Shown here: piece by piece, positions 12,690-22,699 of the stretch | How the letters are laid out: each line of letters opens with the position of its first letter | Position numbering within the stretch: position 1 is the first letter of the stretch | NCBI GenBank assembly: GCA_031772625.1 | Contig: CM062819.1 | Location: 826,854,003-826,918,002 of the forward strand | Direction of reading: 5' to 3' | DNA: 64,000 nucleotides | From: Pinus tabuliformis | Taxonomy: Eukaryota > Streptophyta > Pinopsida > Pinales > Pinaceae | Notes under the pieces: generated by a model | The model's database searches: none | What the model saw: only the letters and a program-made list of their open reading frames with translations | What the model was told of the DNA's origin: nothing | Made by a program: the position numbers and the translations under genes

Positions 12690-13060
12690 TGTTGGTATCT
12701 CCGTTGGGGTATTGAACAAGCTCACTGGTAGTGAAGCAAGGCCAGTGGCATTAGATTAAAACCTACTGTGTAATCCTCCCACTCCTTCTGTTGAGGTAAC
12801 TTCCAATGATGCATGCTGACATCTCCACCGGGGCTATGAACTCTTGTTGGAAGCGGAGAAAGTTTAGTGGTATTGGACTAAGTCCAGTGTGTAATCCTCT
12901 CATCATGTGAATGTTATGTTTGCTAATAAATTGAAAAAAGGGCCTCTAACATGAAGAGAAAAACAAGAATCCAAAAATTTCCTTACCTTAGGATAGAGGA
13001 TCACTCTGTCGAGGCTATGGACCCTTGTTGGAAGTCGAGTGACACTTGATTCTGGAAATT
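12690..13060. repeat. diverged tandem repeat, unit about 90-120 bp
   Basis: A unit beginning with 'ttggtatctccgttgggg' and ending 'gtgtaatcctccca' (12690-12783) is repeated at 12812-12902, and a partial third copy lies near 13005-13060. A related phrase, 'ctccgtcgaggta', is found near 10632. There is no coding potential. Confidence 0.55.
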
Positions 13061-13496
13061 CATGTCATGCGACAAAAAGAGAACCAAATCCCTAACAACT
13101 AATCTTCATAGTTTCAAGCTTATTCCAAAATGAAAGTCATTCCTAGATCATGAACTGTAAGTAGATGTGACTTGTTATGGTGTTGAATGCTCTTATGAAG
13201 TGGGACATTTATCATTTATAATAATCTTCCATTAAACATTATCATAGCTACCCAAATACACTAAATATACAAACATATTTATTTTATGTATGTAAATAAT
13301 CATTGAACTTGTTAATCTATACATACTAGGACCTCACATTTATTCTTGTTTTGTTCTTGATATCGATTGACTGAGATTTTAAGATGAAAAATATTTTCCT
13401 TTTATTAATTTTTGTCTCTTCAGTTTCCTTTTTCGACTCGATGCCCAATATGAAGGATTCTAGTCTATGTTCTTGATCCTCCGCGGGGGAGCATCA
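13061..13496. other. gene-free AT-rich stretch
   Basis: No supported gene or repeat was seen. The sequence leads into the primer-binding-site-like block of the minus-strand element at about 13.5 kb. Confidence 0.4.
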
Positions 13497-14430
13497 TCCC
13501 CAGTTGGAGCCAAATGTTGTCACCAATTTGACCCCAATTAATTCTTAGCTCCTTATTTAGGTTTATCCATGCACCTCCCTCATCATATGACTCCCTCTTT
13601 TATTATTGTGATAAAAAATCGCACCCTAAAATACGAAATATAAATAAACAAAAGGGATTAGAACAAAACTAAGTAGGGCTTATAACTAAGTGACACTAAA
13701 GAAAAATCACACTATAAATATGCATACGTAATACCTTATTATGATTAATTTTTTAAATCACATATAAGTTTAAAACACAACAATTAAAAGATTAACTTCA
13801 TTAATTAAGGTATATCATTAAAATTTATTAACATTTGTATTCCTAAATAAAAAACTCCTAAAAATGGGAAAAGAATATCCATAAAATGGGGAAACATTGT
13901 CCACAAAACGGGGGGAAGATATATGTTAAGAATATTTAAAATTTTATGTTTGGATGATTAAGGGATTTGACCTCTTAAAAATATGTGTAATACAAATTAG
14001 AAACATAATTTTACAAATGTTACCTCGGGTAAATTATGATGTAAAACATGAAAGTAAATATTTAAAATTTCAACTAAAGAATTAAAGGTTTTCCCAACAT
14101 CTATTGAAATTATACACTTTACAATTTAATAAAATCATTGAGAAGGCACTGGATAAGTGGAAAATGGAATTTAAAGTCATCTTTGTAAATTTCAAATAAT
14201 AAAGTAAAACTCTCTCTCTTTTTACTATTCAAATCATCAGTCAAAGTAAATTTAAAACTCAAGTGAAATTTCAAGATGTTATTATTAAAATTATCTAGCT
14301 TCAAAACTAGTTCATTAAAATTCTATTGAAAAATTTCAATTTACTTATGTGAATGTATTCCAAAATTTATGATTTGATTTAGAATTTCAATAATTTATCA
14401 ATTGGGTAATGCAGTTTATTTACTAAAAAT
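13497..14430 (-). mobile_element. primer-binding site and LTR edge of a minus-strand gypsy element
   Basis: Read on the minus strand, 13514-13497 gives TTTGGCTCCAACTGGGG. This resembles the TGGCGACTCCACTGGGG primer-binding site of the Tat-like element in this window but lacks a few bases. It directly follows an LTR-type end: the plus strand starts TGTTGTCACC at 13515. The LTR would run rightward for an unknown distance and is cut off by the outer gypsy element at 14431. No partner LTR was found. The LTR body is AT-rich and has no gene. Confidence 0.45.
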
Positions 14431-15388
14431 TGTTGGGTGCGGGATCCCCCAAGGGAAGTTTTGGGCTTAGAGCCCAGATTTTGGACAATTTTGTAATTCC
14501 GATGTAAAGACTCTACATTTTGTGGGTGCGGAGTGCCTAGTTTGTTAAAGAGTCATAGGGTTGTCCACCCTTAATTTTGTTATTATAATGTTGGTTGTAG
14601 AGATCTACCCATGGTCCATGGACCATGGGATTGTATAAATAGAGCGAGGCTCTAAGTAGTAAAAGAACCGAATCTAAGAAGAAGCAATGATGAAGGATTA
14701 AGTCATATCTGTGGAGTAAAGTCTAGTTTCGGGTCGTAGAGTAGGAGAAGGCTCTGCAACTAAGTGCGTAGAGGCCTAGTAGCCCGTAGCTGAGTGCGCG
14801 GAGCCCTGCAGTTGAGTGCACAGGGAAATTCGAGTCTATATCAGTTGGAAGTATTAATAAAGAGAAGCTTCGTATCGATTCTGCGTATTTATTTCATGTT
14901 TTATGCATCTATTATATTGGGTTTGAAATTCGCTTCTAATATATATATGATGTGTGAATGTGTATAATGGTGTTGATTAAGTGAATGCAAGATAGAATAT
15001 CTATTTATGTGAAGCTAACTAAGATCAACTAAATAAGATAAGTAAGATATTTAGTCTAGGTTAGGACATAGCGTAGATCGTTACCATAGCAGTGCAAAAT
15101 CATTTCAACCCCTGGTTAGGGCTGCATGAAAGATGATTGTGCCACTTCGCGAGGGTACTAAAGGTTGGGATAGTGCACAAAGCCACCTGCACGAAGGCAG
15201 GTCTAGTTGGACTAAATCGACATCACAAACATCTCAAGGGTGCGGAAACTTGGTTCCAGCATCCCCCCATACTACTTTGAGTGAGACTTAAGTCTGCGCT
15301 CCACGAGCTGATGTTGAAAGGGCCAGTAGTGTAGGGATTTGTTTGGCTAAATAGCTCCGAACTTGGCTCAGGCCCCCATAAGCCAAAA
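14431..15388 (+). repeat. 5' LTR of the outer gypsy element
   Basis: The LTR is 958 bp and begins TGTTGGGTGC. It is alignable by eye with 47216-48162 over its whole length, with many substitutions and small indels; the right LTR has an extra GTCCTATTGGG-like segment near its start. Divergence is clearly higher than between the LTRs of the two inserted elements, fitting their younger age. Confidence 0.9.
14608..14643 (+). promoter_or_regulatory. LTR promoter: 22-bp palindrome plus TATA box
   Basis: Positions 14608-14629 form a perfect 22-bp palindrome built on CCATGG words. Five bases later comes a textbook TATA box, TATAAATAGA (14634-14643). The right LTR has the same arrangement at 47404-47440, but with the palindrome centre changed to TGCG. 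Transcription of the outer element would start about 25-35 bases downstream. The palindrome is a candidate binding site for a dimeric factor, which is an inference. Confidence 0.75.
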
Positions 15389-15390
15389 AA

Positions 15391-15412
15391 TGGTTCTGTT
15401 GCCAGGACCGAA
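15391..15412 (+). other. primer-binding site, tRNA-Asp-like
   Basis: TGGTTCTGTTGCCAGGACCG begins three bases after the LTR. It resembles the plant tRNA-Asp primer site TGGCGCCGTTGCCGGGGA, with a few substitutions and one missing base. Its position confirms the plus orientation. Confidence 0.65.
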
Positions 15413-15431
15413 ATCTGCATAGAGATGTCTG

Positions 15432-15950
15432 ATGTTGTATCATTGGAATCCAACTAAGAAAGAAATCGAAGGTTGGTTGGGCAGAATAATTCACGAGTTC
15501 ACGACGCAGGAGAATGGAAACCCACAACTATCAAAAGAAGAGTGGTTAGACAACTACCTGTATATGGATATCCACAAAATCTTCTCCGCGTCCTTCCTTA
15601 CTGAGCTATACGAGTGGATCACGAAGCTAGCAAATAGCCAAGGAAGGTGGAAAATTTATGGTCCTATTATGTGGACCCCAAAGTTAGTGCGAAGGTTGGA
15701 AGCATCAGAGGATAAGATCATGTGCATTGTTGATCATTGGATCGATCATATTATAGGAGGATTTGTTACTGAGTCCGCGGTTAATACCTCAGTCAGCTAC
15801 AGTGAGGAAAAGTGACGCTTTCTCAAAGGACCACGAGGTAAGTACGTAAAGTCTTTGAATACTTGGATTAAAATGCTATTGTGCGAAAAGAGGGTTATGA
15901 ATTTACCTTGATGTTCGGGGCTACACGAAGTGGAAAGGTTTACAGGAATA
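15432..15950 (+). pseudogene. upstream ORF of the outer gypsy element (function unknown)
   Basis: A 127-residue frame is open from 15432 to 15815 and contains Trp-rich text such as 'NPTKKEIEGWLGRII' and 'ELYEWITKLANSQGRW'. After a TGA the same frame carries on with coding-like sequence ('GPRGKYVKSLNTWIKMLL') to about 15910, so the stop is a mutation rather than the natural end. It lies between the primer site and gag, the place where some large plant gypsy elements carry an extra ORF. The small Trp/aromatic-rich helical protein matches no family I can name. Confidence 0.5.
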
Positions 15951-16156
15951 AAGGAAATAAGGGTCCAGAAAATAGCCCCTTGATTTCACTTCCATGAGGA
16001 AACAAGGAAGAGCTTGCGAAGGTCTCTCTGCGAAGTGTCATTCATCTGATAAGGCAAAGAATTCTGTGAATACCACCTCCATCCACACCACCACCAGCTT
16101 CACCACCATCACCTCCATCTTCACCCATACCAACTCCACCACCACCGTGATTCAAT

Positions 16157-17760
16157 ATGGCAAGCACAATGAAGTTTCCTGTGTTCAAAGGTTTGGGAAA
16201 TGAGGATCCGGACCAATTATGGTTCATTGTAAGGGTTGTATGGGAAGCACAAGGTGTTACAGATCACCATATGAAGAAGGTGATGCTGGTTAGCACCCTG
16301 CAGGATCATGCACTAACCTAGTATATTAAGTACTCCAACGATAACCCGAATGCGAGAGTCATGGATATCTAAGTAAGGCTAAATAGAGAATTTAGTAGGC
16401 CTAAATATGAAGCACAGTTGATCATTGGATTTAAAGAGATTACGATGCTACCAGGTGAGACTCCTTGGGAGTTGGATCAGAGGCTGAAATGTACGATTCG
16501 CGAAGCCAATATGAATCTGCTGGATGGACAACATCGCGAGTGGTTTGTAGCTTTGCTACTACCACATTTAAGGAGTGTGTTATCGCAGCAAAAGATAACG
16601 ACTCAGGAAGAGGCCTTAGAGATTGCTATGAGGCTACATGAGACCCCGATGTAGGGTCCTAACCTAGAAGTTTAGCAAATCCACATGTAGCTGAAGAATC
16701 TATGCCTTGAGATGTAGAGTCTGAAAGAGGATAGGACGGTTCGACCAGAAGTGTGTGAAGACGTGTGGTGTGTGAAATTCAAGGTTCGGGGTCATGACAA
16801 AGACCACTTCCTGGTTTTTACAAATTATCTCGTTGGAGGAGGACCAATGCCTTTAAGACTAGAAGCTTAAGTAGGACCTAGTGCGGCACCTGCTTTGTGG
16901 TGTGTGATCTCTCAAAAAACTGGAAAACATGCCACGGACAATTATCACTTGCTACATAAGTATACGCAAAATTCATAATAGTTAATCTGAAAATTTTGTA
17001 GATCGGTGGGACATGATGAATGAACTTGCAGAAGTTATGAGTTGATGATGGATAGAAATCCCACCTATCGAGTTCAAGCTAAAATGTAGCCCCTTGACCA
17101 GAATGCAGGAATGGAGCGAACAGGATTTCAGGGCGCGGACAAGGCCGAGGCAGAGGAGGACTTGGAAAAGGTCGCAGATAGTTGATTTGCTACAATTGCA
17201 GAGGGCCAAGACATTATGCCCACGATTGCACAAATCTAATGCACCCATCGTGTTTGTATTGCACATTGTTTGATCATGAGAGAAGTTCGTCCTACGCTGA
17301 TAGCTTGGATATGCGACAAAGGAGCGCTACCGCCTCCCATAACTCAGAACCTACAGATGATGAGGTCTGAGTCGTGTGAGGAAGATCCGAATGCGAACAT
17401 TATGCTTCGAAGTGGAATCGCTATGGGAGCTGACAAAGGCAAACAGCCAGAAGATAGTACTTGGGTTCGCAAAGCTCTGGTGAAAGAAGCAGAATTTGAT
17501 TTGGAGTGCACTCAGGAAACCTTCATGGAAGCTAAGAAGAGCTTCGCTGATGCCTCCACTTCAAGAAGTAAAAATAAACTGAATTTGGAAATGGACCCAT
17601 CTATGCTCACAACATTCCTGGAAACCTGTATGAAGTTACTGCGTGACAGTAAAGCTATGAAAGGGTTACAGGAAATCATCAACAGATGCACTGGGACCAC
17701 GCCAGGAGAACCATGTGTAGTCCAGAATATTGGAAAGCATAAGACAAGGATGGGATGAGA
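16157..17760 (+). pseudogene. gag: Gag of the outer gypsy element with decayed zinc knuckles
   Basis: ATG at 16157 follows a His/Pro-coding, CAC-rich leader. The capsid-like domain ('PVFKGLGNEDPDQLWFIV', 'GETPWELDQRLKC', 'EALEIAMRLHETPM') runs to 16654, with internal TAG and TAA stops. Downstream come a decayed 'CVKF...GHDKDHF' knuckle, another damaged knuckle ('CVIS...KHATDNY'), then 'FCRSVGHDE-TC', and an intact CCHC knuckle CYNCRGPRHYAHDC near 17190-17235 in a shifted frame. The frame 17270-17758 continues the spacer ('KGKQPEDSTWVRKA') toward protease. The usual role is RNA packaging and particle assembly. Stops and at least two frameshifts make it non-functional. Confidence 0.75.
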
Positions 17761-18309
17761 AATGAGGCTAACCACGTAGATCGGAGAATATGAGATGGAT
17801 CAAGTCATCCTGGATTTAGGATCAAATGTGAATGTTCTTCCGAAACAAACATGGGATCGAATGGGAAGACCTGCGCTACAGTGGTCTCCAATTCAGCTAA
17901 GAATGGCCAATTAGTAGAAAATAATACCCATGGGACGATTGTAGGGAATAACTGTGGATATTAAGGGAGCGAGCGCACTGGTTGATTTTGAAGTGATAGA
18001 GATTGTTGATGACAACAATCCCTACCCCATGCTCCTAGGAATTGATTGGGCTACTGACATGAATGGGGTAATTAATATAAAAAATCAAAAAATGATCTTT
18101 GAAAAGAAGTAACTACGCATAATTATACCCCTAGACCCTGATGAAGGATTGCGCTATACGGAGCCAATCCGCAACTATGAAAGTGATGATGATCTGGACT
18201 GCCTCTACAAGATAAAAACTCGAGACCAAGACTAGTGAATCCCATCGCGGATGGGAGGATTACATGGGAGTGTGAGAGTTCCTGCACTTTTGATTCTGAC
18301 GAAGAAGTA
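17761..18309 (+). pseudogene. aspartic protease of the outer gypsy element
   Basis: The same frame as the Gag spacer continues with 'MDQVILDLGSNVNVLPKQTW', a retropepsin active-site loop with D-L-G-S in place of the usual D-S/T-G. It is followed by a beta-rich domain ending 'NPYPMLLGIDWATDMNGVI'; the LLGIDW segment is the typical retropepsin tail. In-frame stops occur after 'QLRMAN', 'MGRL' and 'MIFEKK'. The Copia element has inserted about 80 bases beyond the domain, and coding-like sequence resumes after it at 26383. Confidence 0.75.
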
Positions 18310-18314
18310 GAACG

Positions 18315-19734
18315 TGTTGGAAATAATACTGAGAGGGGGGGTGAATCAGTATTATCTAATTCTTTTAATAAATCTTCCTTATTTGTTCTTTGAATCAATA
18401 CCATAAAATAATGAGCATGAACAAAGAAAACAGATAGTCACACCAAAGAACACAAGATGTAAGATGGAAACCCAATGTGGGTAAAAACCACCTGCTGCAA
18501 TATGTCTCTATCTTCTTTCAAATTAGAAACTCCTTTTACAATGGTTTTGTACTGGTGCAGTCCTTTACCAGTACGCAGGCTGCAACCTACAGAGAGCTAC
18601 AACTCTCTCTCTCTCTCGTTTTCCAGTCTCTCCTGGAAGGGAGCTACAACCCCCTACTTCTTTTCATAAAGCATCAAATGATCATTAAGTACATAAAAGT
18701 TACAGTCCACTACAGTTATCAGATCAGCAATAACAGAACTAACCCAGAACACCTTATCAACAGAAAAATTCAGTCAACAGAACATTTTAAGACAGATACG
18801 CAGTTTTCCCTTCTGTGGCCTGCGTCGCTACGCAGTTCACCTTCTGCTTTCCTGCGTATACCCGCAGGGATCCTTCTGCCGAGCTGCGTGCCCATGCACT
18901 GTTCCTTGAACCGCGCTGCGTACTATTACTGCAGGGATGCACCCAGAGACATTATCGCGCCGCGTACTGTTACTGCAGGGACGCACCCAAAAATACTATC
19001 GCGCCGTGTACTTTTACTATGCGGACGCACCTGAACCTTAGTCGCTCTGCATACCCACGCAGCTCTCCTTCTTCTGCTCTGCGTACCGACGCAGGTCTCC
19101 TGTTTCTGCTCTGCGTACCGACGCAGGTCTCCTGTTTCTGCTCTGCGTACCCACGCAGATCTCCTGTTTCTGCACTGCGTACCCACGCAGCTCTTCTGTT
19201 AAACACCTGCGTCCTTCTGATTAGGGCCGAATAGGCAGTCCACCAGAGTGGCACAGTTGCTCAGATCTGATCATGCACTCGAGAGATCTGATCAACTTCC
19301 CTTTCATATAGATCAAGCTTTTAAGACCATAAACCAATATTTCAGATCTAAAGATATTCAATTGCAAAAGATGCTTAGCCAAGTGATCTCCTTTGCTTTA
19401 TATAGGCAAGCTCCTCCTAAAATCATGGAACAATACCACGAGCCGACACCATAATAACCCAATACCGTCGGCTAAATACCAAGAGTAACACATAAGAAAA
19501 CCCCACATGAATTTCTTTTGCTTGAAATGTGTGCACTGGGGGTACGCACCTCCTGAACGGCTGGCCTGCGTACCTGGACGCGGTCCCTGCATGGTGTACC
19601 TGCGGGTACGCACCTTCTGAACTGATTTCCTGCGTACTTCTTAATTTTCAACAAATTGAGAGCCTTGCCACGGGAGTTTCCATCAAGTACAACATCTGTA
19701 ACATATAGCCATACCAGAAAACATAATGCCAACA
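18315..19734 (-). repeat. Copia 3' LTR with hairpin arrays
   Basis: The LTR is 1420 bp. Near its inner edge lies a 10-bp stem, ATAATACTGA / TCAGTATTAT (18323-18355), with a G-run loop. From 18820 to 19205 a short inverted repeat of the type CTGCGTaccnACGCAG recurs many times, in part as a tandem of roughly 32 bases. A TATA box (TATATAAAG on the minus strand) lies at 19396-19405. Frames predicted here are by-products of these repeats. Confidence 0.9.
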
Positions 19735-19997
19735 ATCTCCCCCTTTGGACTTGATGGCAACCTCACAAACTTCAGCTTCATTCTCCCCCTTTGACATCAA
19801 GGGCAAAGGGGTATGCTCCCCCTAAGATCATGCTCCCCCTGAAAATGAACCAGATCTGCAACAAAGAACCATAATCCACCATGAAAGAGATAGAGACATA
19901 TTGCAGCTATTTCCAAGATCTCCTTCTGACCATCCTCCATAATGCCAACAATGCATTATATGCTCCCCCTGAACCTGTACCATCAATCAGAAAAGGT
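19735..19997 (-). other. Copia 3' untranslated region with five polypurine-tract-like copies
   Basis: Minus-strand AGGGGGAG words occur near 19738, 19783, 19816, 19832 and 19962. The one touching the LTR (AAAGGGGGAGAT) should be the plus-strand primer. The others are close copies in the spacer between the RNase H stop and the LTR. Confidence 0.75.
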
Positions 19998-21608
19998 TCA
20001 ACAATAAGATGATGCATCAACAACCCCCAGCTTTTGCCTGAGGTATTCAAAAGTGTCCCTGGGCAATGGTTTGGTGAGAATATCAGCAACTTGTTCCTTA
20101 GAAGGAACATACTCCAACTTGACCTTCTGTTCAAGTACTTGTTCCCGGAGAAAATGGTACTTGATTGGTATGTGCTTGGTTTTTGAATGCATAACCAGAT
20201 TCTTTGAGATGCTGATTACACTTGTGTTATCACATAAGATGGGGATAGGTTGTGTACAAGTGATTTGAAAATCCTGCAAAGTCTGCATCATCCAAAGGAG
20301 TTCAGTGCAATAAGATGCAGCAGCAACATATTCCGCTTCAGCTGTAGACAAGGCAATCGAACTCTGTTTCTTGCTGAACCAAGATACCAGTCTGGAACCC
20401 ATAAAGAACGCACCACCACTTGTGCTTTTCCTGTCATCCACGCTTCCGGCCCTATCTACATCTGTATAAGCATGAAGTGTAAGATCTGTATCTCTAGGAT
20501 ACCATAAGCCATAATTTTGAGTCCCTTGAAGATATTTGAAAATTCTCTTCACTGCCTGAAGATGAGTCTCCTTCGGATTTGCCTGAAATCTTCCAACTAT
20601 TCCAACTACATGCATGATGTCCGGTCGGGTACCTGTCAAATAAAGTAAACTTCCAATCATAGATCTGTAGGTTGGTTGATGTACTGCTGCAGATTCATCA
20701 TTTGCACTGAGGCTACATCCTGTGACCATGGGTGTACATACTGGTTTTGCATCTTCCATACCATATTTCTTCAAAATCTGTTTGAGATACTTGGTTTGAG
20801 ATAAAAAGATTCATCCTTCTTTTTGTTGGATTTGCAAACCAAGGAAATATGTCAGTTCTCCTAGCAAAGACATTTCAAATTCTTTCTGCATGACCGAGGC
20901 AAAGCTTTGACTCATAGCTTCTTCATTGCTCCCAAAAATAATGTCATCTACATACACAACAAGTATTAGCAATTTGTCATTTTCAACTTTTATATAAAGA
21001 TTGCTATCTGCTGATCCTTTTGAAAAACCTTGTTGATGAAGATATTTGTCCAAACGGTAGTACCAAGCCCTTGGAGCTTGTTTGAGACCATAGAGAGCCT
21101 TTTTCAATCTGCATACAAGATTTGGATCATTTCCAAGAATGAACCCATCTGGCTGTTCAATGTATACTTCTTCTTCCAGGTCTCCATTCAGAAAGGCTGA
21201 TTTCACGTCCATTTGAAATACTTTGAAATTTTGAAAACTTGAGAGAGCAAGGAACATTCGGATGGCCTCAAGTCTTGCAACAGGAGCAAAGGTTTCTTCA
21301 AAGTCTATTCCTTCTTGCTGCACATACCCTTTACAAACAAGTCTGGCTTTGTTTCTAATTACTTCTCCATTTTCATTCAATTTGTTTTTGAAGACCCATT
21401 TTGTTCCGATAACATTCTTATCCTTTGGTCTAGGAACCAGCTCCCAAGTGTTGTTCTTTCCGATTTGCTCAAGTTCTTCATCCATTGCTTTCACCCAACA
21501 TTCATCTTTGCATGCCTCTTTCACACTTTGTGGTTCAGTAGAGGAGAGTAGAGCCAAATAGCTTGAAGCTTCTGCAACTGTTCTTCTTGTTTGTACACCT
21601 GCTTCTTT
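19998..21608 (-). pseudogene. pol: Copia reverse transcriptase and RNase H
   Basis: Reading leftward from 21557, the RT domain shows '[22 protein letters not shown]', '[23 protein letters not shown]' and the catalytic motif [11 protein letters not shown]. An in-frame TGA at 20813-20811 interrupts the thumb/connection just before 'KYLKQILKKYGMEDAKP'. The frame 20774-19998 carries the rest, including RNase H with 'KSTSGGAFFMGSRLVSW', 'STAEAEYVAAASYCTELLW' and 'KTKHIPIKYHFLREQV', ending naturally with TGA/TAA-type spacing before the LTR. Within RNase H the usual 'DADWAG' reads DVDRAG, a likely damaging change. The role would be reverse transcription of the element RNA in cytoplasmic particles; this copy is inactive. 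Confidence 0.9.
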
Positions 21609-22699
21609 CTACCCCATAATCTGAGATTCTGGATGATTCTTCTGAACATATCTAGATGGAGTCTTTTCTTCTATTCTTGTCTGCTCCTCTGGTTCTTCTT
21701 GAGGTTCTTCTTGAGGTTCTTCTTCTTCATCATTCTGTCTTTGAGGGTAGCCTTCATCTTCTTCGATGTCTTCATGATGTACTTGCCTAGGAATGTATCC
21801 CTTCTCATCAACCACTACATCAATGCTGTCAACAATTCTACCAAGTCTTTTATTGTAGCATTTGTATGCTTTGCTATGTGGAGAGTAACCAAGAAGAATG
21901 CCTTCATCTACTCTAGGTTCAAGTTTGCCAAGCTGCTCATCAGTATTCTTGATATAGCATTTGCTCCCAAAGATTTTGAAGTGCTTTACCGAAGGAGTCT
22001 TACCACTCCAGAGCTCATGAGGAGTTTGAGTGCTGTTCACCCGGACATTTGTTTTGTTGAGAATAACAACCGCAGCATGTGCAGCTTCACCCCAGAAAGT
22101 TGCGGGAGTTCCTGATTCATCAAGCATAGCACGAGCCATTTGTTGGAATGTTTTGTTCATTCTTTCCACAACTCCATTTTTTTGAGGAGTTCTAGCTGTA
22201 GAGAATTCTCTTCTTATCCCATGTTCTTCACAGAAATCGAAAAATTCATTTGAGGTAAACTCCCCACCTCTGTCGGATCTGAGGCACTTAATTTTGTGAC
22301 CTGATTCATTTTCAACCAAGGCTTTTAAGGATTTGAATTTTTCGAATGCTTCATCTTTGTGCTTCATAAGTCCTAGCCAGAAAAACCTGGAGAAATGTCA
22401 ATGAATAATATCAAGTATTCTTCTCCTCTAGGTGTTCTTTTCCTGAATGGACCGCATGTATCTGTATGAACTAGCTCAAGAGGCATGCTAGCTGATCCTT
22501 CCTTCTCTGGAAAGTTAGTTCTGGTTTGTTTTCCAAACTGACATGATTTGCATATGGTGTTGTCAGGAATTTTGATATCTGGAAGATCATGAACTGCCTG
22601 ATATTTGCATGCTTTCCTTATTTGTGAAAAGCTTAGATGCCCCAACCTCCGATGCCATAACCAGTGCTCATCATCCTTGCTCAGATAGCATTGTTGTTG
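21609..22699 (-). pseudogene. pol: Copia integrase
   Basis: After the TGA at 22702-22700 the frame resumes with the HHCC zinc-binding part ('LGHLSFSQIRKAC...ICKSCQFGKQ') and the first catalytic Asp in 'LELVHTDTCGPF'. A one-base deletion near 22393 destroys the expected FIDDFSR phrase and shifts the frame. The second frame (22367-21609) holds 'CLRSDRGGEFTS' and 'TPQKNGVVERMNKT', completing the D,D,E triad. A Glu/Gln-rich linker with a repeated 'EEPQEEPQEEPEEQ' run and 'SRYVQKNHPESQIMG' follows, then an in-frame TAG at 21611-21609. The RT frame is the same as this second frame. Confidence 0.9.

Noticed and set aside
18820..19210. CRISPR-like array
   Set aside because: Repeats are LTR-internal inverted repeats without unique spacers, in a plant nuclear context.
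18477..19234. ORFs across the Copia LTR, with near-copies at 25073-25829
   Set aside because: They arise from the LTR's repeated TGCGTAC words and differ in length between the two LTRs.
21591..22115. Plus-strand ORFs opposite the Copia polyprotein
   Set aside because: Shadows of the minus-strand integrase and RT frames, with Phe/Leu-rich composition.
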